60,724 bases of DNA. Source: Paracoccaceae bacterium (GTDB lineage Bacteria > Pseudomonadota > Alphaproteobacteria > Rhodobacterales > Rhodobacteraceae). The stretch covers positions 1-60,724 of the forward strand of contig JAIOXV010000002.1 in the NCBI GenBank assembly GCA_021741465.1. The letters are read 5' to 3'. Made by a program: the position numbers and the translations under genes. Each line of letters opens with the position of its first letter. Positions within the stretch are counted from its first letter, which is position 1. The notes beneath the pieces were generated by a model, which saw nothing but the letters and a program-made list of their open reading frames with translations, did not search any database and had not been told where the DNA came from. Positions 43,363 to 54,728 of this stretch are shown in pieces.

Positions 43363-46002
43363 TTCAAGCATCGCGCGCAATTCGTAAATCATCGACAAAG
43401 CCTCTTTCGGCGTCAGATCATCAGGATGAACGGCCCGCAAGTGGCTCTCAACAGCCGAGGTTGCCGGGGTGGGCTTTGGTTGTGGCGACTGAGGGGCCGC
43501 CCGAAACAGCGGCAGATCATCGATCAAGGCCTTCTGACGCCCCCCGCCCTCGCGTTCCCCGGATTCAAGCGCTTCAAGAACGGCGCGCGCGCGTTCGATC
43601 ACCGCATTTGGCAACCCTGCAAGCCGCGCAACCTGCACCCCGTAACTGCGATCCGCGGCGCCCTTTCTGACCTCGTGCAGAAAGATCAGCTCTCCTTCCC
43701 ATTCCTTTACGGTGACTGTTGCATTCTCAACCCCGGGCAACCTTCCCGAAAGCGCGGTCATCTCGTGATAATGGGTTGCAAACAGCGCTCTGCAGCGATT
43801 GGCACCGTGCAAATGCTCCAACGTGGCCCAAGCAATCGAAAGCCCGTCATAGGTCGCCGTACCACGGCCAATCTCATCAAGGATGACAAAGGCCCGGTCA
43901 TCTGCCTGATTAAGGATAGCGGCGGTTTCAACCATTTCGACCATAAAGGTGGACCTGCCACGCGCCAAATCATCGCTGGCCCCGACGCGGCTGAACAATT
44001 GGCTGACCAACCCAATATGGGCGCGCTCAGCCGGAACGAAGCTGCCCGCTTGCGCCAGCAAGGCGATCAAAGCGTTCTGACGCAAGAAGGTTGACTTGCC
44101 GGCCATGTTTGGCCCGGTCAAAAGCCAGATGGCGGGCGTGTCATTCGATGTCAGATCACAATTATTGGCAACAAACTGTCCGCCGCCCTGCCGGCGCAAT
44201 GCGCGCTCCACCACCGGGTGCCGGCCGCCCTTCACCATGAAGGCGTGGCTCATATCAAGTGTTGGCTCGACCCAGTCCTCCGCTGCCGCCAGATCGGCAA
44301 AGGCTGCCGCAACATCAATCTCGGCCAAGGCGCGTGCAGCCAGGCCGATCGGTCCAGATTTGGCCAAAATAGCATGTCTAAAGGCCTCATAGTGACGCTT
44401 TTCAAGCTCTATCGCGTGATTGCCCGCATTCAAGATACGGGTCTCGATCTCGCTAAGGGGCAATGTGGTAAAGCGCACCTGGTTGGCGGTGGTCTGTCTG
44501 TGGATAAAGGTTTCAGACAGGGGTGGTGCAAACATCTTTTCGGCGTGCGCTGCCGTCGTTTCAATGAAATAGCCCAACACGTTGTTGTGCTTGATCTTAA
44601 GGCTTTGCACGCCGGTCAGCCTGACATAATCCGCCTGCATCTCGGCCACCACGCCGCGCCCCTCGTCGCGCAGGTGCCGCGTTTCGTCCAATTCGCGGTC
44701 ATGGCCGCTTTCGACAAAACCCCCGTCCCGCACCAAAAGCGGCGGTTCCGCCACCAAGGCATGCTCCAAAAGCGAAACGATTTCGTCATGTCCCCGCAGA
44801 TCGCCCCCGGCATTTGCGAGCAGCGCAGGCATGTCTGCAGCGATCATCCCTGCAATCCGCATCGCACCCTGCAGGCCGGCGCGAATCGCCGCCATGTCGC
44901 GCGGCCCCCCGCGCTCCAAGGCCAGCCGCGACAGCGCCCGATCCATATCTGGCACGCGCCGCAATTCGGCGCGCAGCGTTTCGCGAAGGGGGGCCGCGTC
45001 CCGCAGAAACCTGACGGCATTCATCCGGTCGGAAATAACGGCAAGGTCGCGCGATGGTCCTGACAAGCGCCGCTCCAACAGCCGCGATCCCGCCGCCGAC
45101 ACGGTTCGATCCACCGCCGCAAGCAGTGATCCCTCGCGACCGCCCGAAAGCGCCTGGGTGATTTCCAGATTTCGCCGGGTGGCCGCGTCGATCTGCATCG
45201 CACTGCCTGCGGCCTCACGTTGCGGCGCGCGCAACAGCGGCAGTTTTCCCCGCTGGGTAAGATCAAGATAGTCAATCAAAGCACCCATGGCGGCAAGTTC
45301 CGCCCGGCCAAAGCTGCCAAACGCGTCAAGAGAACTGACGCCAAAAAGATCACAAAGCCGCTTTCCCGCGCCGGTTGAATCAAAGCTGCCGCGCGACAGA
45401 ACCGTTACCGCGGCGCCTGCGTCTTCTATCACCGCGGCCAGCCGCTGTTCATGAGTGTCGCTTACCAAGACCTCTCGCGGGCCAAGCCGCGCCAGTTCTG
45501 GTGCAAGCCGCGGCTCAGGGCACAGCGTCACCCGCAACTCGCCGGTCGAAATATCCGCCCATGCCAAGGCGGCCTCATCGCGGACCTCGGCCCAAGCTGC
45601 CAGAAAGTTGTGCCGCCGCGCCTCAAGCAGGCTGTCTTCGGTCAGCGTGCCGGGCGTTACAAGCCGGACAACATCCCGCCGCACCACCGATTTCGAGCCG
45701 CGCTTCTTTGCCTCGGCCGGATCTTCCATCTGTTCGGCGATCGCCACGCGAAAGCCTTTGCGAATAAGAGACAGCAAATAGCCCTCGGCGGCATGAACCG
45801 GCACGCCGCACATCGCGATCGGCTCTCCCAGATGAAAGCCGCGCTTTGTCAACGCGATGTCCAGCGCCTCGGCGGCGGCGACGGCATCTTCAAAGAACAT
45901 TTCATAAAAGTCGCCCATCCGGTAAAACAGCAGGGCACCGGGGTTGCGGGCCTTGATCTCCAGATACTGCGCCATCATCGGCGTGACGCTGTCATCGCTC
46001 AC
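43351..46002 (-). CDS. mutS: DNA mismatch repair protein MutS
   Basis: An 883-residue mismatch sensor. The mismatch-reading motif is in RMGDFYEMFFED (Phe32-x-Glu34). Walker A LTGPNMAGKSTFLRQ is near residue 633, Walker B is FVILDEIGRGTATYDGLSIAWA near 711. C-terminal helix-turn-helix and the KPTP-rich tail follow. Length is normal. The gene is alone on the minus strand, convergent with grpE. Confidence 0.97.
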   Translation of the reverse strand: MSDDSVTPMMAQYLEIKARNPGALLFYRMGDFYEMFFEDAVAAAEALDIALTKRGFHLGEPIAMCGVPVHAAEGYLLSLIRKGFRVAIAEQMEDPAEAKKRGSKSVVRRDVVRLVTPGTLTEDSLLEARRHNFLAAWAEVRDEAALAWADISTGELRVTLCPEPRLAPELARLGPREVLVSDTHEQRLAAVIEDAGAAVTVLSRGSFDSTGAGKRLCDLFGVSSLDAFGSFGRAELAAMGALIDYLDLTQRGKLPLLRAPQREAAGSAMQIDAATRRNLEITQALSGGREGSLLAAVDRTVSAAGSRLLERRLSGPSRDLAVISDRMNAVRFLRDAAPLRETLRAELRRVPDMDRALSRLALERGGPRDMAAIRAGLQGAMRIAGMIAADMPALLANAGGDLRGHDEIVSLLEHALVAEPPLLVRDGGFVESGHDRELDETRHLRDEGRGVVAEMQADYVRLTGVQSLKIKHNNVLGYFIETTAAHAEKMFAPPLSETFIHRQTTANQVRFTTLPLSEIETRILNAGNHAIELEKRHYEAFRHAILAKSGPIGLAARALAEIDVAAAFADLAAAEDWVEPTLDMSHAFMVKGGRHPVVERALRRQGGGQFVANNCDLTSNDTPAIWLLTGPNMAGKSTFLRQNALIALLAQAGSFVPAERAHIGLVSQLFSRVGASDDLARGRSTFMVEMVETAAILNQADDRAFVILDEIGRGTATYDGLSIAWATLEHLHGANRCRALFATHYHEMTALSGRLPGVENATVTVKEWEGELIFLHEVRKGAADRSYGVQVARLAGLPNAVIERARAVLEALESGEREGGGRQKALIDDLPLFRAAPQSPQPKPTPATSAVESHLRAVHPDDLTPKEALSMIYELRAMLEGGA

Positions 46003-46130
46003 GTTCTTCTCCCCATCGGTCCAGATGACCCTACAAAAGCCGCCTTGCGACGAAAAGCCTGAATACGCCGACTATGCAGGCGCGATCAGGAACGCTAAGA
46101 CCCATTGGCCTGCAGAAGGATAGCCCCCTG

Positions 46131-48386
46131 ATGACGAAGACCAAAATCACCCCCGAAGAGGCGCTTGCCTATCACCTAGAGCCGCGCCCCGGCAAATACG
46201 ATATTGTGGCCTCAACCCCAATGGCGACCCAGCGCGACTTGTCTTTGGCCTATTCGCCGGGGGTCGCTGTGCCAGTGCAGGCGATCGCAGACAACCCAGC
46301 AACAGCCTATGACTACACCGTCAAGGGCAACATGGTCGCGGTTATTTCAAACGGCACCGCCATTCTGGGCATGGGCAATCTTGGCGCGCTGGCATCCAAG
46401 CCGGTGATGGAAGGCAAGGCGGTCCTTTTCAAGCGCTTTGCTGACGTTAACGCCATCGACATCGAACTTGACACAGAAGACGCCGATGAAATCATCAAGG
46501 CGGTCAGCCTGATGGGCCCAACGTTTGGCGGCATCAATCTGGAAGACATCAAAGCGCCGGAATGCTTCATCATCGAACAGCGCCTGAAGGAAATCATGGA
46601 CATCCCGGTGTTCCATGATGACCAGCACGGCACGGCGGTGATCTGTGTCGCGGGTCTTATCAATGCGCTCGAGATTTCGGGCAAAAAAATCGAAGATTGC
46701 CGCATCGTTCTGAATGGCGCCGGCGCAGCCGGGATCGCCTGCCTAGAGCTTATCAAGACCATGGGCGCCCGGCATGACAACTGCATCATGTGCGATACCA
46801 AAGGCGTCATCTATCAGGGCCGCACCGAGGGTATGAACCAGTGGAAATCTGCCCACGCCGCCAATACCACCGCCCGCAGCCTGGAAGACGCCATGAAGGG
46901 CGCCGATGTGTTCCTTGGCGTGTCCGCCAAGGGTGCGGTGACGCCTGAAATGGTCGCTAGCATGGCCGATAACCCGGTCATTTTTGCCATGGCCAACCCC
47001 GATCCGGAAATCACCCCCGAAGAAGCCCATGCCGTTCGTGCCGATGCGATCGTGGCCACGGGCCGCAGCGACTATCCCAACCAGGTCAATAACGTGCTTG
47101 GCTTTCCCTATCTTTTCCGGGGCGCCTTGGACATTCACGCCCGCGCCATAAATGACGAGATGAAACTGGCCTGCGCCCGTGCACTTGCAGCCTTGGCCCG
47201 CGAAGATGTGCCAGACGAAGTGGCAATGGCCTATGGCCGCAAGCTTTCCTTTGGCCGGGATTATATCATTCCCACGCCCTTTGACCCCCGGCTGATCTAT
47301 GTCGTCCCCCCTGCGGTCGCCAAAGCGGGCATGGATACCGGCGTCGCCCGTCGCCCGATCGTTGATCTGAAAGCCTATGCACAAAATCTAAAGGCGCGGA
47401 TGGATCCTACGGCCAGCATTCTGCAGGGCATTCACGCCCGCGCCAAGCAGGCGCAGGCCCGGATGATCTTTGCCGAAGGCGATGACCCGCGGGTCCTGCG
47501 CGCGGCTGTTGCCTATCAAAGGGCCGGGCTTGGCAAGGCGCTGGTCGTGGGCCGCGAAGGCGATGTTAAGGATAAGCTGGAAGCGGCCGGTCTTTCTGAC
47601 GCTGTGCGCGAGCTTGAAATTGTCAACGCCGCAAACTCTCGCCACCTCGATCAGTACAAGGACTTTCTGTACCAGCGCCTGCAACGTCAGGGCTTTGACA
47701 AACACGACGTTCACCGCCTGGCTGCGCGCGACCGGCATGTGTTTTCCGCCCTTATGCTGCAGCATGGCCATGGCGATGGGTTGATCACGGGTGTCACCCG
47801 AAAATCGGCCCATGTGCTTTCGCTTATCAATCATGTTTTCGACGCCCGGGCAGCCGATGGTGCCGTGGGGGTTACGGCCGTTCTGCATAAGGGGCGGATC
47901 GTGTTGATCGCGGACACTTTGGTGCAGGAATGGCCCGAACCTGAAGATCTGGCCACCATCGCTATCCGCGCTGCTGGTGTTGCCCGCAGCCTGGGGCTGG
48001 AGCCGCGCGTTGCTTTCGTTTCGTTTTCAACCTTTGGCTATCCGGTTTCCGAACGCGCGACGAAGATGCATCTCGCGCCGCAGGTGCTGGACCAGATGAA
48101 GGTTGATTTCGAATACGAAGGCGAAATGACGGTGGATGTCGCGCTGAACCCCGACGTCATGGCGCAATACCCGTTCTGCCGTCTGACCGCACCCGCGAAT
48201 ATTTTGGTGGTTCCGGCCCGACATTCGGCCTCGATTTCGGTGAAGTTGATGCAGGAAATGGCCGGTGCAACGGTCATCGGCCCAATTCTGGCCGGGGTGA
48301 CCAAACCCATTCAGATTTGTTCAACCAATTCTACGGTGAATGACATTCTGAACATGGCAGTGATGGCGGCCTGCAAAGTAGGCTGA
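46131..48386 (+). CDS. maeB: NADP-dependent malic enzyme MaeB with phosphotransacetylase domain
   Basis: A 751-residue fusion. The N-terminal malic enzyme (residues 1-430) has DLSLAYSPGVAVP, NDQHGTAV-type FHDDQHGTAVI, the NADP site GAGAAGIACLELIK and ANPDPEITPEEA. The C-terminal 320 residues are a phosphotransacetylase-like domain starting near EGDDPRVLRAAVAYQ. It makes pyruvate plus NADPH; the PTA part is regulatory. The ATG at 46131 gives MTKTKITPEEAL. Monocistronic. Confidence 0.96.
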   Translation: MTKTKITPEEALAYHLEPRPGKYDIVASTPMATQRDLSLAYSPGVAVPVQAIADNPATAYDYTVKGNMVAVISNGTAILGMGNLGALASKPVMEGKAVLFKRFADVNAIDIELDTEDADEIIKAVSLMGPTFGGINLEDIKAPECFIIEQRLKEIMDIPVFHDDQHGTAVICVAGLINALEISGKKIEDCRIVLNGAGAAGIACLELIKTMGARHDNCIMCDTKGVIYQGRTEGMNQWKSAHAANTTARSLEDAMKGADVFLGVSAKGAVTPEMVASMADNPVIFAMANPDPEITPEEAHAVRADAIVATGRSDYPNQVNNVLGFPYLFRGALDIHARAINDEMKLACARALAALAREDVPDEVAMAYGRKLSFGRDYIIPTPFDPRLIYVVPPAVAKAGMDTGVARRPIVDLKAYAQNLKARMDPTASILQGIHARAKQAQARMIFAEGDDPRVLRAAVAYQRAGLGKALVVGREGDVKDKLEAAGLSDAVRELEIVNAANSRHLDQYKDFLYQRLQRQGFDKHDVHRLAARDRHVFSALMLQHGHGDGLITGVTRKSAHVLSLINHVFDARAADGAVGVTAVLHKGRIVLIADTLVQEWPEPEDLATIAIRAAGVARSLGLEPRVAFVSFSTFGYPVSERATKMHLAPQVLDQMKVDFEYEGEMTVDVALNPDVMAQYPFCRLTAPANILVVPARHSASISVKLMQEMAGATVIGPILAGVTKPIQICSTNSTVNDILNMAVMAACKVG

Positions 48387-48398
48387 GGCCGCCATTTC
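48363..48398 (+). terminator. Terminator hairpin overlapping the maeB stop
   Basis: ATGGCGGCCT and AGGCCGCCAT (10 bases) pair around a 13-base loop and are followed by TTTC. The stop codon of maeB lies in the loop. Confidence 0.55.
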
Positions 48399-48420
48399 AT
48401 CTGCGCCAAGATTGGGGCGG

Positions 48421-49050
48421 TCAGTGCGAAAAAGCCTGATCTCCCCAGATCTGCTTGACGCGGGCATCGCGACCGCAGGCCTTGCGATAAAACTTGTAGG
48501 CGCTGGATTGCTTCTTGGGGCCGGCGCGGGTCAGCACGATGTTCGTGCCGCGATAATAGTCCTGATGATAGTCTTCGGCTTTCCAGAACGTGCCCGCGGA
48601 AAGAACGGGCGTCACGATATCGCGGCCAAGCGATGCTCCGGCCTCTGCAACGGCGGCCTGGGCTGTGGCCTTCTGTTCGGCATTCAGCGCGAAAATGGCG
48701 GTCCGGTAAGCGCTGCCCCGATCACAGAACTGGCCACCAGAATCGGTGACATCTATTGACCGAAGGAACCTTGCCATCAGCTCGGCATAGCTGATGCGAT
48801 CCGGATCGAAGACGATTTCCACCGCCTCGTAATGACCCTCGTGATCTTCATAGGTCGGGTTGGCCTTGTTGCCACCGGTATAGCCGGACACTGCTGAAAT
48901 AACCCCCGACATCGATTCCACGTCTGATTCCACGCACCAGAAACACCCACCGGCCACGATTGCCTTTTCGGTGCGCGCCTGTGCAGGCGCACCCTGCGCG
49001 ACAAGTAGCAGCGATGAGAGCACAAGCGTAAGAACTGTTGGAAGCCGCAT
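48421..49050 (-). CDS. msrA: Peptide methionine sulfoxide reductase MsrA, exported
   Basis: A 209-residue MsrA. A signal peptide ends at about residue 25 (APAQA). The active site is GGCFWCVESD with Cys36; GHYEAVEIVFDPDRISYAELMARFL and the C-terminal Cys in RKACGRDARV are resolving-site candidates. It repairs Met-S-oxide in periplasmic proteins. Convergent with maeB. Confidence 0.94.
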   Translation of the reverse strand: MRLPTVLTLVLSSLLLVAQGAPAQARTEKAIVAGGCFWCVESDVESMSGVISAVSGYTGGNKANPTYEDHEGHYEAVEIVFDPDRISYAELMARFLRSIDVTDSGGQFCDRGSAYRTAIFALNAEQKATAQAAVAEAGASLGRDIVTPVLSAGTFWKAEDYHQDYYRGTNIVLTRAGPKKQSSAYKFYRKACGRDARVKQIWGDQAFSH

Positions 49051-49196
49051 CTTTGAATTCCTTTCATGAACCGTCCAAGCCTTGCCCTTTCCGGCGCGGC
49101 ACGCAATTCACCCCAGCGTGAGGTAACGCGCTGGTGATGAGGGCTTGGCCTTTCGCACAACAACCAATAGCGTCGCCAAGAAAAATGGAGACTCCG

Positions 49197-50096
49197 ATGG
49201 CGGACAATGTTTCAACCCATCTGGCAGAAGAAGATGCCCGAAACGAAGCTATTCTGATCTGGGTGAATGGCAAGATCGTCCCCAAGGCGCAGGCCATGGT
49301 TTCAGTCTATGACTCGGGCTTCATGCTGGGCGATGGCGTTTGGGAAGGGCTGCGGCTCTACAACGGCAATTGGTCTTTTGTGGACGAGCATCTTGACCGC
49401 CTGTTTGAGGCGGCCAAGGCCATTGACCTGGACATTGGCATGTCAAAGGCAGACCTGACCCAGGCGCTGTTGGACACACAAGCCGCCAACCAGATGGTCA
49501 GCAATGCTCATGCGCGGTTGATGGTGACGCGGGGGGTCAAGACCCGCCCGTTCCAGCACCCGAAACTGTCGCAGCGCGGGCCGACGGTGGTTATCATCAT
49601 GGAGCATAGCCGCCCAAAGCTTCCCCGCCCGATCCGTCTGGCCACGGTGCCTCACCTGCGCGGCTTGCCGATGACGCAGGATCCAAAGCTGAACAGCCAC
49701 TCAAAGCTGAACTGTATTCTCGCCTGCATCGCGGCCGAAAAGGCTGGGGCGGACGAGGCCTTGATGCTGGATGTCCATGGCTTCGTGAACACAACGAACG
49801 CCTGCAACTTCTTTATCGTCAAGAAAGGTCAGGTTTGGACCAGCACCGGCGACTATTGCATGAACGGCATTACCCGCCAAAAGGTGATCGATCTGTGCAA
49901 GGCCAATGGGATTGCGGTTTTCGAGCGCAACTTCAGCCTTGTAGAGACGTATTCGGCTGATGAAGCCTTTCTGACAGGCACCTTCGGCGCGCAGACCCCG
50001 GTTGGCGAAATTGATGGGCGCGTCATTGGCAGCGGCCAGTTGGGCCCGGTCACCGAACGGATCCGCGGGCTTTATAAAGAGCTTGTTGGCGCATGA
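49197..50096 (+). CDS. Class IV (branched-chain/D-amino-acid-type) aminotransferase
   Basis: A 299-residue PLP enzyme. N-terminal IWVNGKIVPKAQAMVSVYDSGFMLGDGVWEGLRLYNG, the candidate Schiff-base Lys170 in LNSHSKLN, GFVNTTNACNFFIVKKG and ITRQKVIDL match fold type IV. It may be a BCAT or a D-amino-acid or omega-type transaminase; the specificity is not readable. GGAG lies 6 bases before the ATG at 49197. Its end overlaps the sulfotransferase gene by 4 bases, an unusual coupling. Confidence 0.9.
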   Translation: MADNVSTHLAEEDARNEAILIWVNGKIVPKAQAMVSVYDSGFMLGDGVWEGLRLYNGNWSFVDEHLDRLFEAAKAIDLDIGMSKADLTQALLDTQAANQMVSNAHARLMVTRGVKTRPFQHPKLSQRGPTVVIIMEHSRPKLPRPIRLATVPHLRGLPMTQDPKLNSHSKLNCILACIAAEKAGADEALMLDVHGFVNTTNACNFFIVKKGQVWTSTGDYCMNGITRQKVIDLCKANGIAVFERNFSLVETYSADEAFLTGTFGAQTPVGEIDGRVIGSGQLGPVTERIRGLYKELVGA

Positions 50097-50836
50097 CCCC
50101 CAATCCCAATCCCGACCCCAAGCGCATCGCAATGTGGTCTGGCCCGCGAAATCTTTCGACGGCGATGATGTATTCCTTTGCTGCCCGGGGCGATTGCCGG
50201 GTCTGGGACGAGCCGTTCTATGCGGCCTATCTGAACGCAACCGGCATTGACCACCCGATGGGGGGCGATGTGATTGCGTCGGGGATGACCGACCCAACAG
50301 CGGTTGCAGACGCCTGCATAACGTCACAAAACGCCGAACAGAGCCTGTTTTACCAAAAGCACATGACCCTTCACATGATCCCCGAGTTTGATCGGGGCTT
50401 CATGCGCGCGCTTACAAATGTGTTCTTGATACGCCATCCGGCCCGCGTGATCGCCAGCTATGCCCAAAAGCGCGAGGCGCCGACCCTGGCCGATATTGGC
50501 TTTGTTCAGCAGGCCCAGATGTTTGACCAGGTGGCCGATTGGTTGGGCAAGCCCCCGATCGTTATCGCCGCCGAAGATATTCGCGCCGCACCGCGGGAAA
50601 TGCTGACCCGGCTTTGCGATGCGCTTGGCCTGGGTTTTGTCGAGACAATGCTGCGCTGGCAGGCCGGACCGAAACCTTATGACGGGGTTTGGGCGCCGCA
50701 CTGGTATAATGCGGTTCACGCCTCGACCGGATTTGGGGCCGCAGAGGGGCCGCTGCCGACCCTGCCGTCAGACTATCATGAACTGTTGGATCAGGCACTG
50801 CCGCACCACGCCCACCTTGCGCGCTATAAGCTTTAG
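50093..50836 (+). CDS. PAPS-dependent sulfotransferase-like protein
   Basis: A 247-residue protein. The PAPS 5'-phosphosulfate loop is SGPRNLSTAMMYSFAAR near residue 17; the 3'-phosphate loop is NVFLIRHPARVIASYA near residue 108-123. Both match the sulfotransferase fold. ATGA overlap with the aminotransferase ties their functions, but the acceptor is unknown. It is followed by a hairpin and the convergent argG. Confidence 0.82.
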   Translation: MTPNPNPDPKRIAMWSGPRNLSTAMMYSFAARGDCRVWDEPFYAAYLNATGIDHPMGGDVIASGMTDPTAVADACITSQNAEQSLFYQKHMTLHMIPEFDRGFMRALTNVFLIRHPARVIASYAQKREAPTLADIGFVQQAQMFDQVADWLGKPPIVIAAEDIRAAPREMLTRLCDALGLGFVETMLRWQAGPKPYDGVWAPHWYNAVHASTGFGAAEGPLPTLPSDYHELLDQALPHHAHLARYKL

Positions 50837-50846
50837 CTTCGTACCA

Positions 50847-50867
50847 TGCCGCCTCATCGGGGCGGCA
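50847..50867. terminator. Hairpin between the sulfotransferase gene and argG
   Basis: TGCCGCC and GGCGGCA form a 7-base stem around a 7-base loop, in the 60-base convergent gap. There is no T-run, so it is a weak terminator at most. Confidence 0.35.
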
Positions 50868-50896
50868 CGGCCAATGTTCATGCCAAAACGGTAATA

Positions 50897-52129
<1,233 letters not shown>

Positions 52130-52247
52130 GGGGGCCTCCTAATGCGCGCCCTGCGCTTAGCGGGATTTCCCTAAAAGGGCAAGCCAAGCAGCGTTAAGCG
52201 TCGGTCAAGACTTGCACAAATCGTGCGGCTTCGGCACATCATGGACA

Positions 52248-53495
52248 ATGACCCAGTTTGCCGATGCTGCCCGCCAGACCACCCGCGCCCTGCGCGACCT
52301 GTTTTCGCGCACGCCCCTGCAGCGAAACGACTTTCTGTCGCGTAAATTTGGGGCCGATATCTGGCTGAAACGCGAAGACTTGTCGCCTGTGCGCAGCTAC
52401 AAACTGCGTGGGGCCTACAACGCCATGCGCAAGGTGCGGGCCGCCAATCCTGCCCAGCGGCACTTCGTTTGCGCCTCTGCGGGAAATCATGCCCAGGGTG
52501 TTGCCTTTGCCTGCCAGCATTTCGGGGTTCAGGGCACGATTTTCATGCCGGTGACGACGCCGCAGCAAAAGATCGACAAGACCCGCGCGTTTGGGGGTGA
52601 CAATGTGCGCATCATCCTTACCGGCGATTATTTCGATCAGACCCTTACCGCCTCGCAGCGGTTTTGCACCGAGGAGGGCGCGCATTTCCTGTCGCCCTTT
52701 GATGATGATGACGTGATCGAAGGTCAGGCCTCGGTTGCCGTTGAAATCCTTGACCAGCTTGGCCGCTCGCCGGATCTTGTGATCCTTCCTGTTGGTGGGG
52801 GTGGGCTGTCGTCTGGGGTGACGCGCTATTTGCGCACGGAATCTCCTGAAACCGTCTTTCGTTTCGTGGAACCCAAGGGTGGTGCCAGCCTGACGGCTGC
52901 TCTTGCCGCGCATGAACCCGTCACGCTGAAACGCGTGGACAATTTCGTTGATGGGGCGGCAGTTGCCCGTATCGGCGACCGCACCTTTGCCGCCCTGTCT
53001 TGGGTCAAACCGGCAGAGGTGTTGATTGCGCCCGAGGATCGCATCTGCACCACCATGCTGACGATGCTGAACACCGAAGGCATTGTGCTGGAACCTGCGG
53101 GTGCCTTGGCGGTCGATGTGTTGGCTGATCTCGCCCCTGAAATCGCAGGCAAGACGGTGGTTTGCGTGACCTCTGGCGGCAACTTCGATTTCGAGCGTCT
53201 GCCAGAGGTGAAAGAGCGCGCGCAGCGGTACTCTGGGGTGAAGAAATATTTCATCCTGCGCATGCCGCAGCGGCCCGGTGCTCTGCGCGAGTTTCTTGCC
53301 ATGCTGGGCCCGGACGATGACATTGCCCGCTTTGAATACCTGAAGAAATCTGCGCGCAACTTCGGCTCGGTTCTGATCGGGATCGAAACCAAAGACGCGC
53401 TGAACTTTCCCAAGCTTTTCGATCAGCTTGATGCGGCCGCCTTCCAATACCGCGATATCACGCAAGATGAAATTCTGTCTGAATTCCTGATCTAA
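52248..53495 (+). CDS. ilvA: Threonine dehydratase IlvA
   Basis: A 415-residue PLP enzyme making 2-oxobutyrate for isoleucine. The PLP lysine is Lys52 in VRSYKLRGAYNAM; CASAGNHAQGVAFACQ and PVGGGGLSSG bind the cofactor phosphate. One C-terminal regulatory ACT-like domain (YFILRMPQRPGALREFLAMLG) is present, so this is the short-form type with one such domain. MTQFADAARQTTRA start; the Shine-Dalgarno is weak. No leader peptide or attenuator seen. Confidence 0.95.
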   Translation: MTQFADAARQTTRALRDLFSRTPLQRNDFLSRKFGADIWLKREDLSPVRSYKLRGAYNAMRKVRAANPAQRHFVCASAGNHAQGVAFACQHFGVQGTIFMPVTTPQQKIDKTRAFGGDNVRIILTGDYFDQTLTASQRFCTEEGAHFLSPFDDDDVIEGQASVAVEILDQLGRSPDLVILPVGGGGLSSGVTRYLRTESPETVFRFVEPKGGASLTAALAAHEPVTLKRVDNFVDGAAVARIGDRTFAALSWVKPAEVLIAPEDRICTTMLTMLNTEGIVLEPAGALAVDVLADLAPEIAGKTVVCVTSGGNFDFERLPEVKERAQRYSGVKKYFILRMPQRPGALREFLAMLGPDDDIARFEYLKKSARNFGSVLIGIETKDALNFPKLFDQLDAAAFQYRDITQDEILSEFLI

Positions 53496-53630
53496 GCGCC
53501 AGGCCCAAGACACCTTGCGCCACCGCCCGCGCTGCTGGCGGACAGCTTTTCATCGGTTGGGGCCTGTTTGACCTCTTCCATCCATGACGATCCGTGTTAG
53601 CCATAAGAAACTCCAAACCATAGGTTTCCA

Positions 53631-54704
53631 ATGCCCCGCGCACGTGATCTTGGTCTGCCTTTCCCCGGCATTCCTGGCCCGTTCAATGCCATTACCGATG
53701 TCGCGGGCCTGACTGTGGGCTTCAAGACATTGGTTGATCCGGCACGCCACATGCGCACGGGTGTTACCGCCATTGTTCCGCGAATGGACGCCGGACACCC
53801 GGAACCGGTTCGCGCGGGTCAGGCCACGCTGAACGGCAATGGCGAAATGACGGGAAGCCATTGGATCAATGATGGCGGCTATTTTCTTGGCCCCATTCTT
53901 ATCACCAATACCCACGGCATCGGTGCCTGTCACACCGGGGCGACCCGCTGGATGATTGATCGCTATTCAGACCATTTCCGCAATGGCATCGCTTGGGCCA
54001 TGCCCGTTGTTGCTGAAACCTATGATGGCATTTTGAATGACATCAATGCCATGTTCGTGCAGCCTGAACATGCTGTCGAAGCGCTGAACAGCGCCACATC
54101 TGGCCCTGTGCCCGAAGGTGCCGTCGGTGGTGGCACCGGGATGATCGCCTATGAGTTCAAGGCTGGCACCGGCACCGCATCGCGCCGGGTCACGGTTGCA
54201 GGCGAAACCTATACCGTTGGCGTTTTGGTTCAGGCCAACCATGGCAAGCGGCCTTGGTTCAACGTTTTGGGTCAGCCGGTTGGCCGCCAGATGCCATTCG
54301 AAGGGCTGGTGCCAAAAGAGACCGGATCTATCATTGTGGTCATCGCGACGGATGCGCCTTTGTCGACCATATCGTTGAAACACCTTGCCCGCCGCGCCGG
54401 GCTTGGCCTTGGCCGGGGCGGCACGCCGGGGGGCAATTCGTCGGGCGATATCTTTGTGGCCTTTTCCACCGCACCCTTTGGCCCGATGCCGCAGGCCGCG
54501 GGTGCCCTTATCCACCGCAGCGAGTTGAATGCCGAAATGATCGACCCGATCTATCTTGCCGCGGTGGAGGCTGTCGAAGAATCGGTTGTGAATGCCATCG
54601 TTGCGGGCAGCGACACCCCAACCTTCCGATTTCCGGGCAAAACCATTCCCGGCATAGACAAAGACGCCCTTGCCGCCATGTTCCTGCCCGTCAGGGGGGC
54701 ATAA
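53631..54704 (+). CDS. P1 family (DmpA/BapA-like) aminopeptidase
   Basis: A 357-residue self-processing Ntn-type peptidase. ITDVAGLTVGFKTL at the N-terminus, GGGTGMIAYEFKAGTGTASR near residue 166, and GRGGTPGGNSSGD near residue 262 are the family blocks. Autocleavage is expected at Asn269-Ser270, making Ser270 the nucleophile. The family splits N-terminal D- or beta-amino acids from peptides. It lies 135 bases after ilvA and converges with the ferredoxin gene. Confidence 0.9.
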   Translation: MPRARDLGLPFPGIPGPFNAITDVAGLTVGFKTLVDPARHMRTGVTAIVPRMDAGHPEPVRAGQATLNGNGEMTGSHWINDGGYFLGPILITNTHGIGACHTGATRWMIDRYSDHFRNGIAWAMPVVAETYDGILNDINAMFVQPEHAVEALNSATSGPVPEGAVGGGTGMIAYEFKAGTGTASRRVTVAGETYTVGVLVQANHGKRPWFNVLGQPVGRQMPFEGLVPKETGSIIVVIATDAPLSTISLKHLARRAGLGLGRGGTPGGNSSGDIFVAFSTAPFGPMPQAAGALIHRSELNAEMIDPIYLAAVEAVEESVVNAIVAGSDTPTFRFPGKTIPGIDKDALAAMFLPVRGA

Positions 54705-54728
54705 GGAAAACCGCCCGGCCGGCCTGCG

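Noticed and set aside
52130-52247. Attenuator or leader peptide before ilvA
   Set aside because: No run of Ile, Leu or Thr codons and no alternative hairpins in the 118-base gap.
52239-53513. 424-codon minus-strand frame antisense to ilvA
   Set aside because: Same extent as ilvA, which carries PLP motifs; the frame has none.
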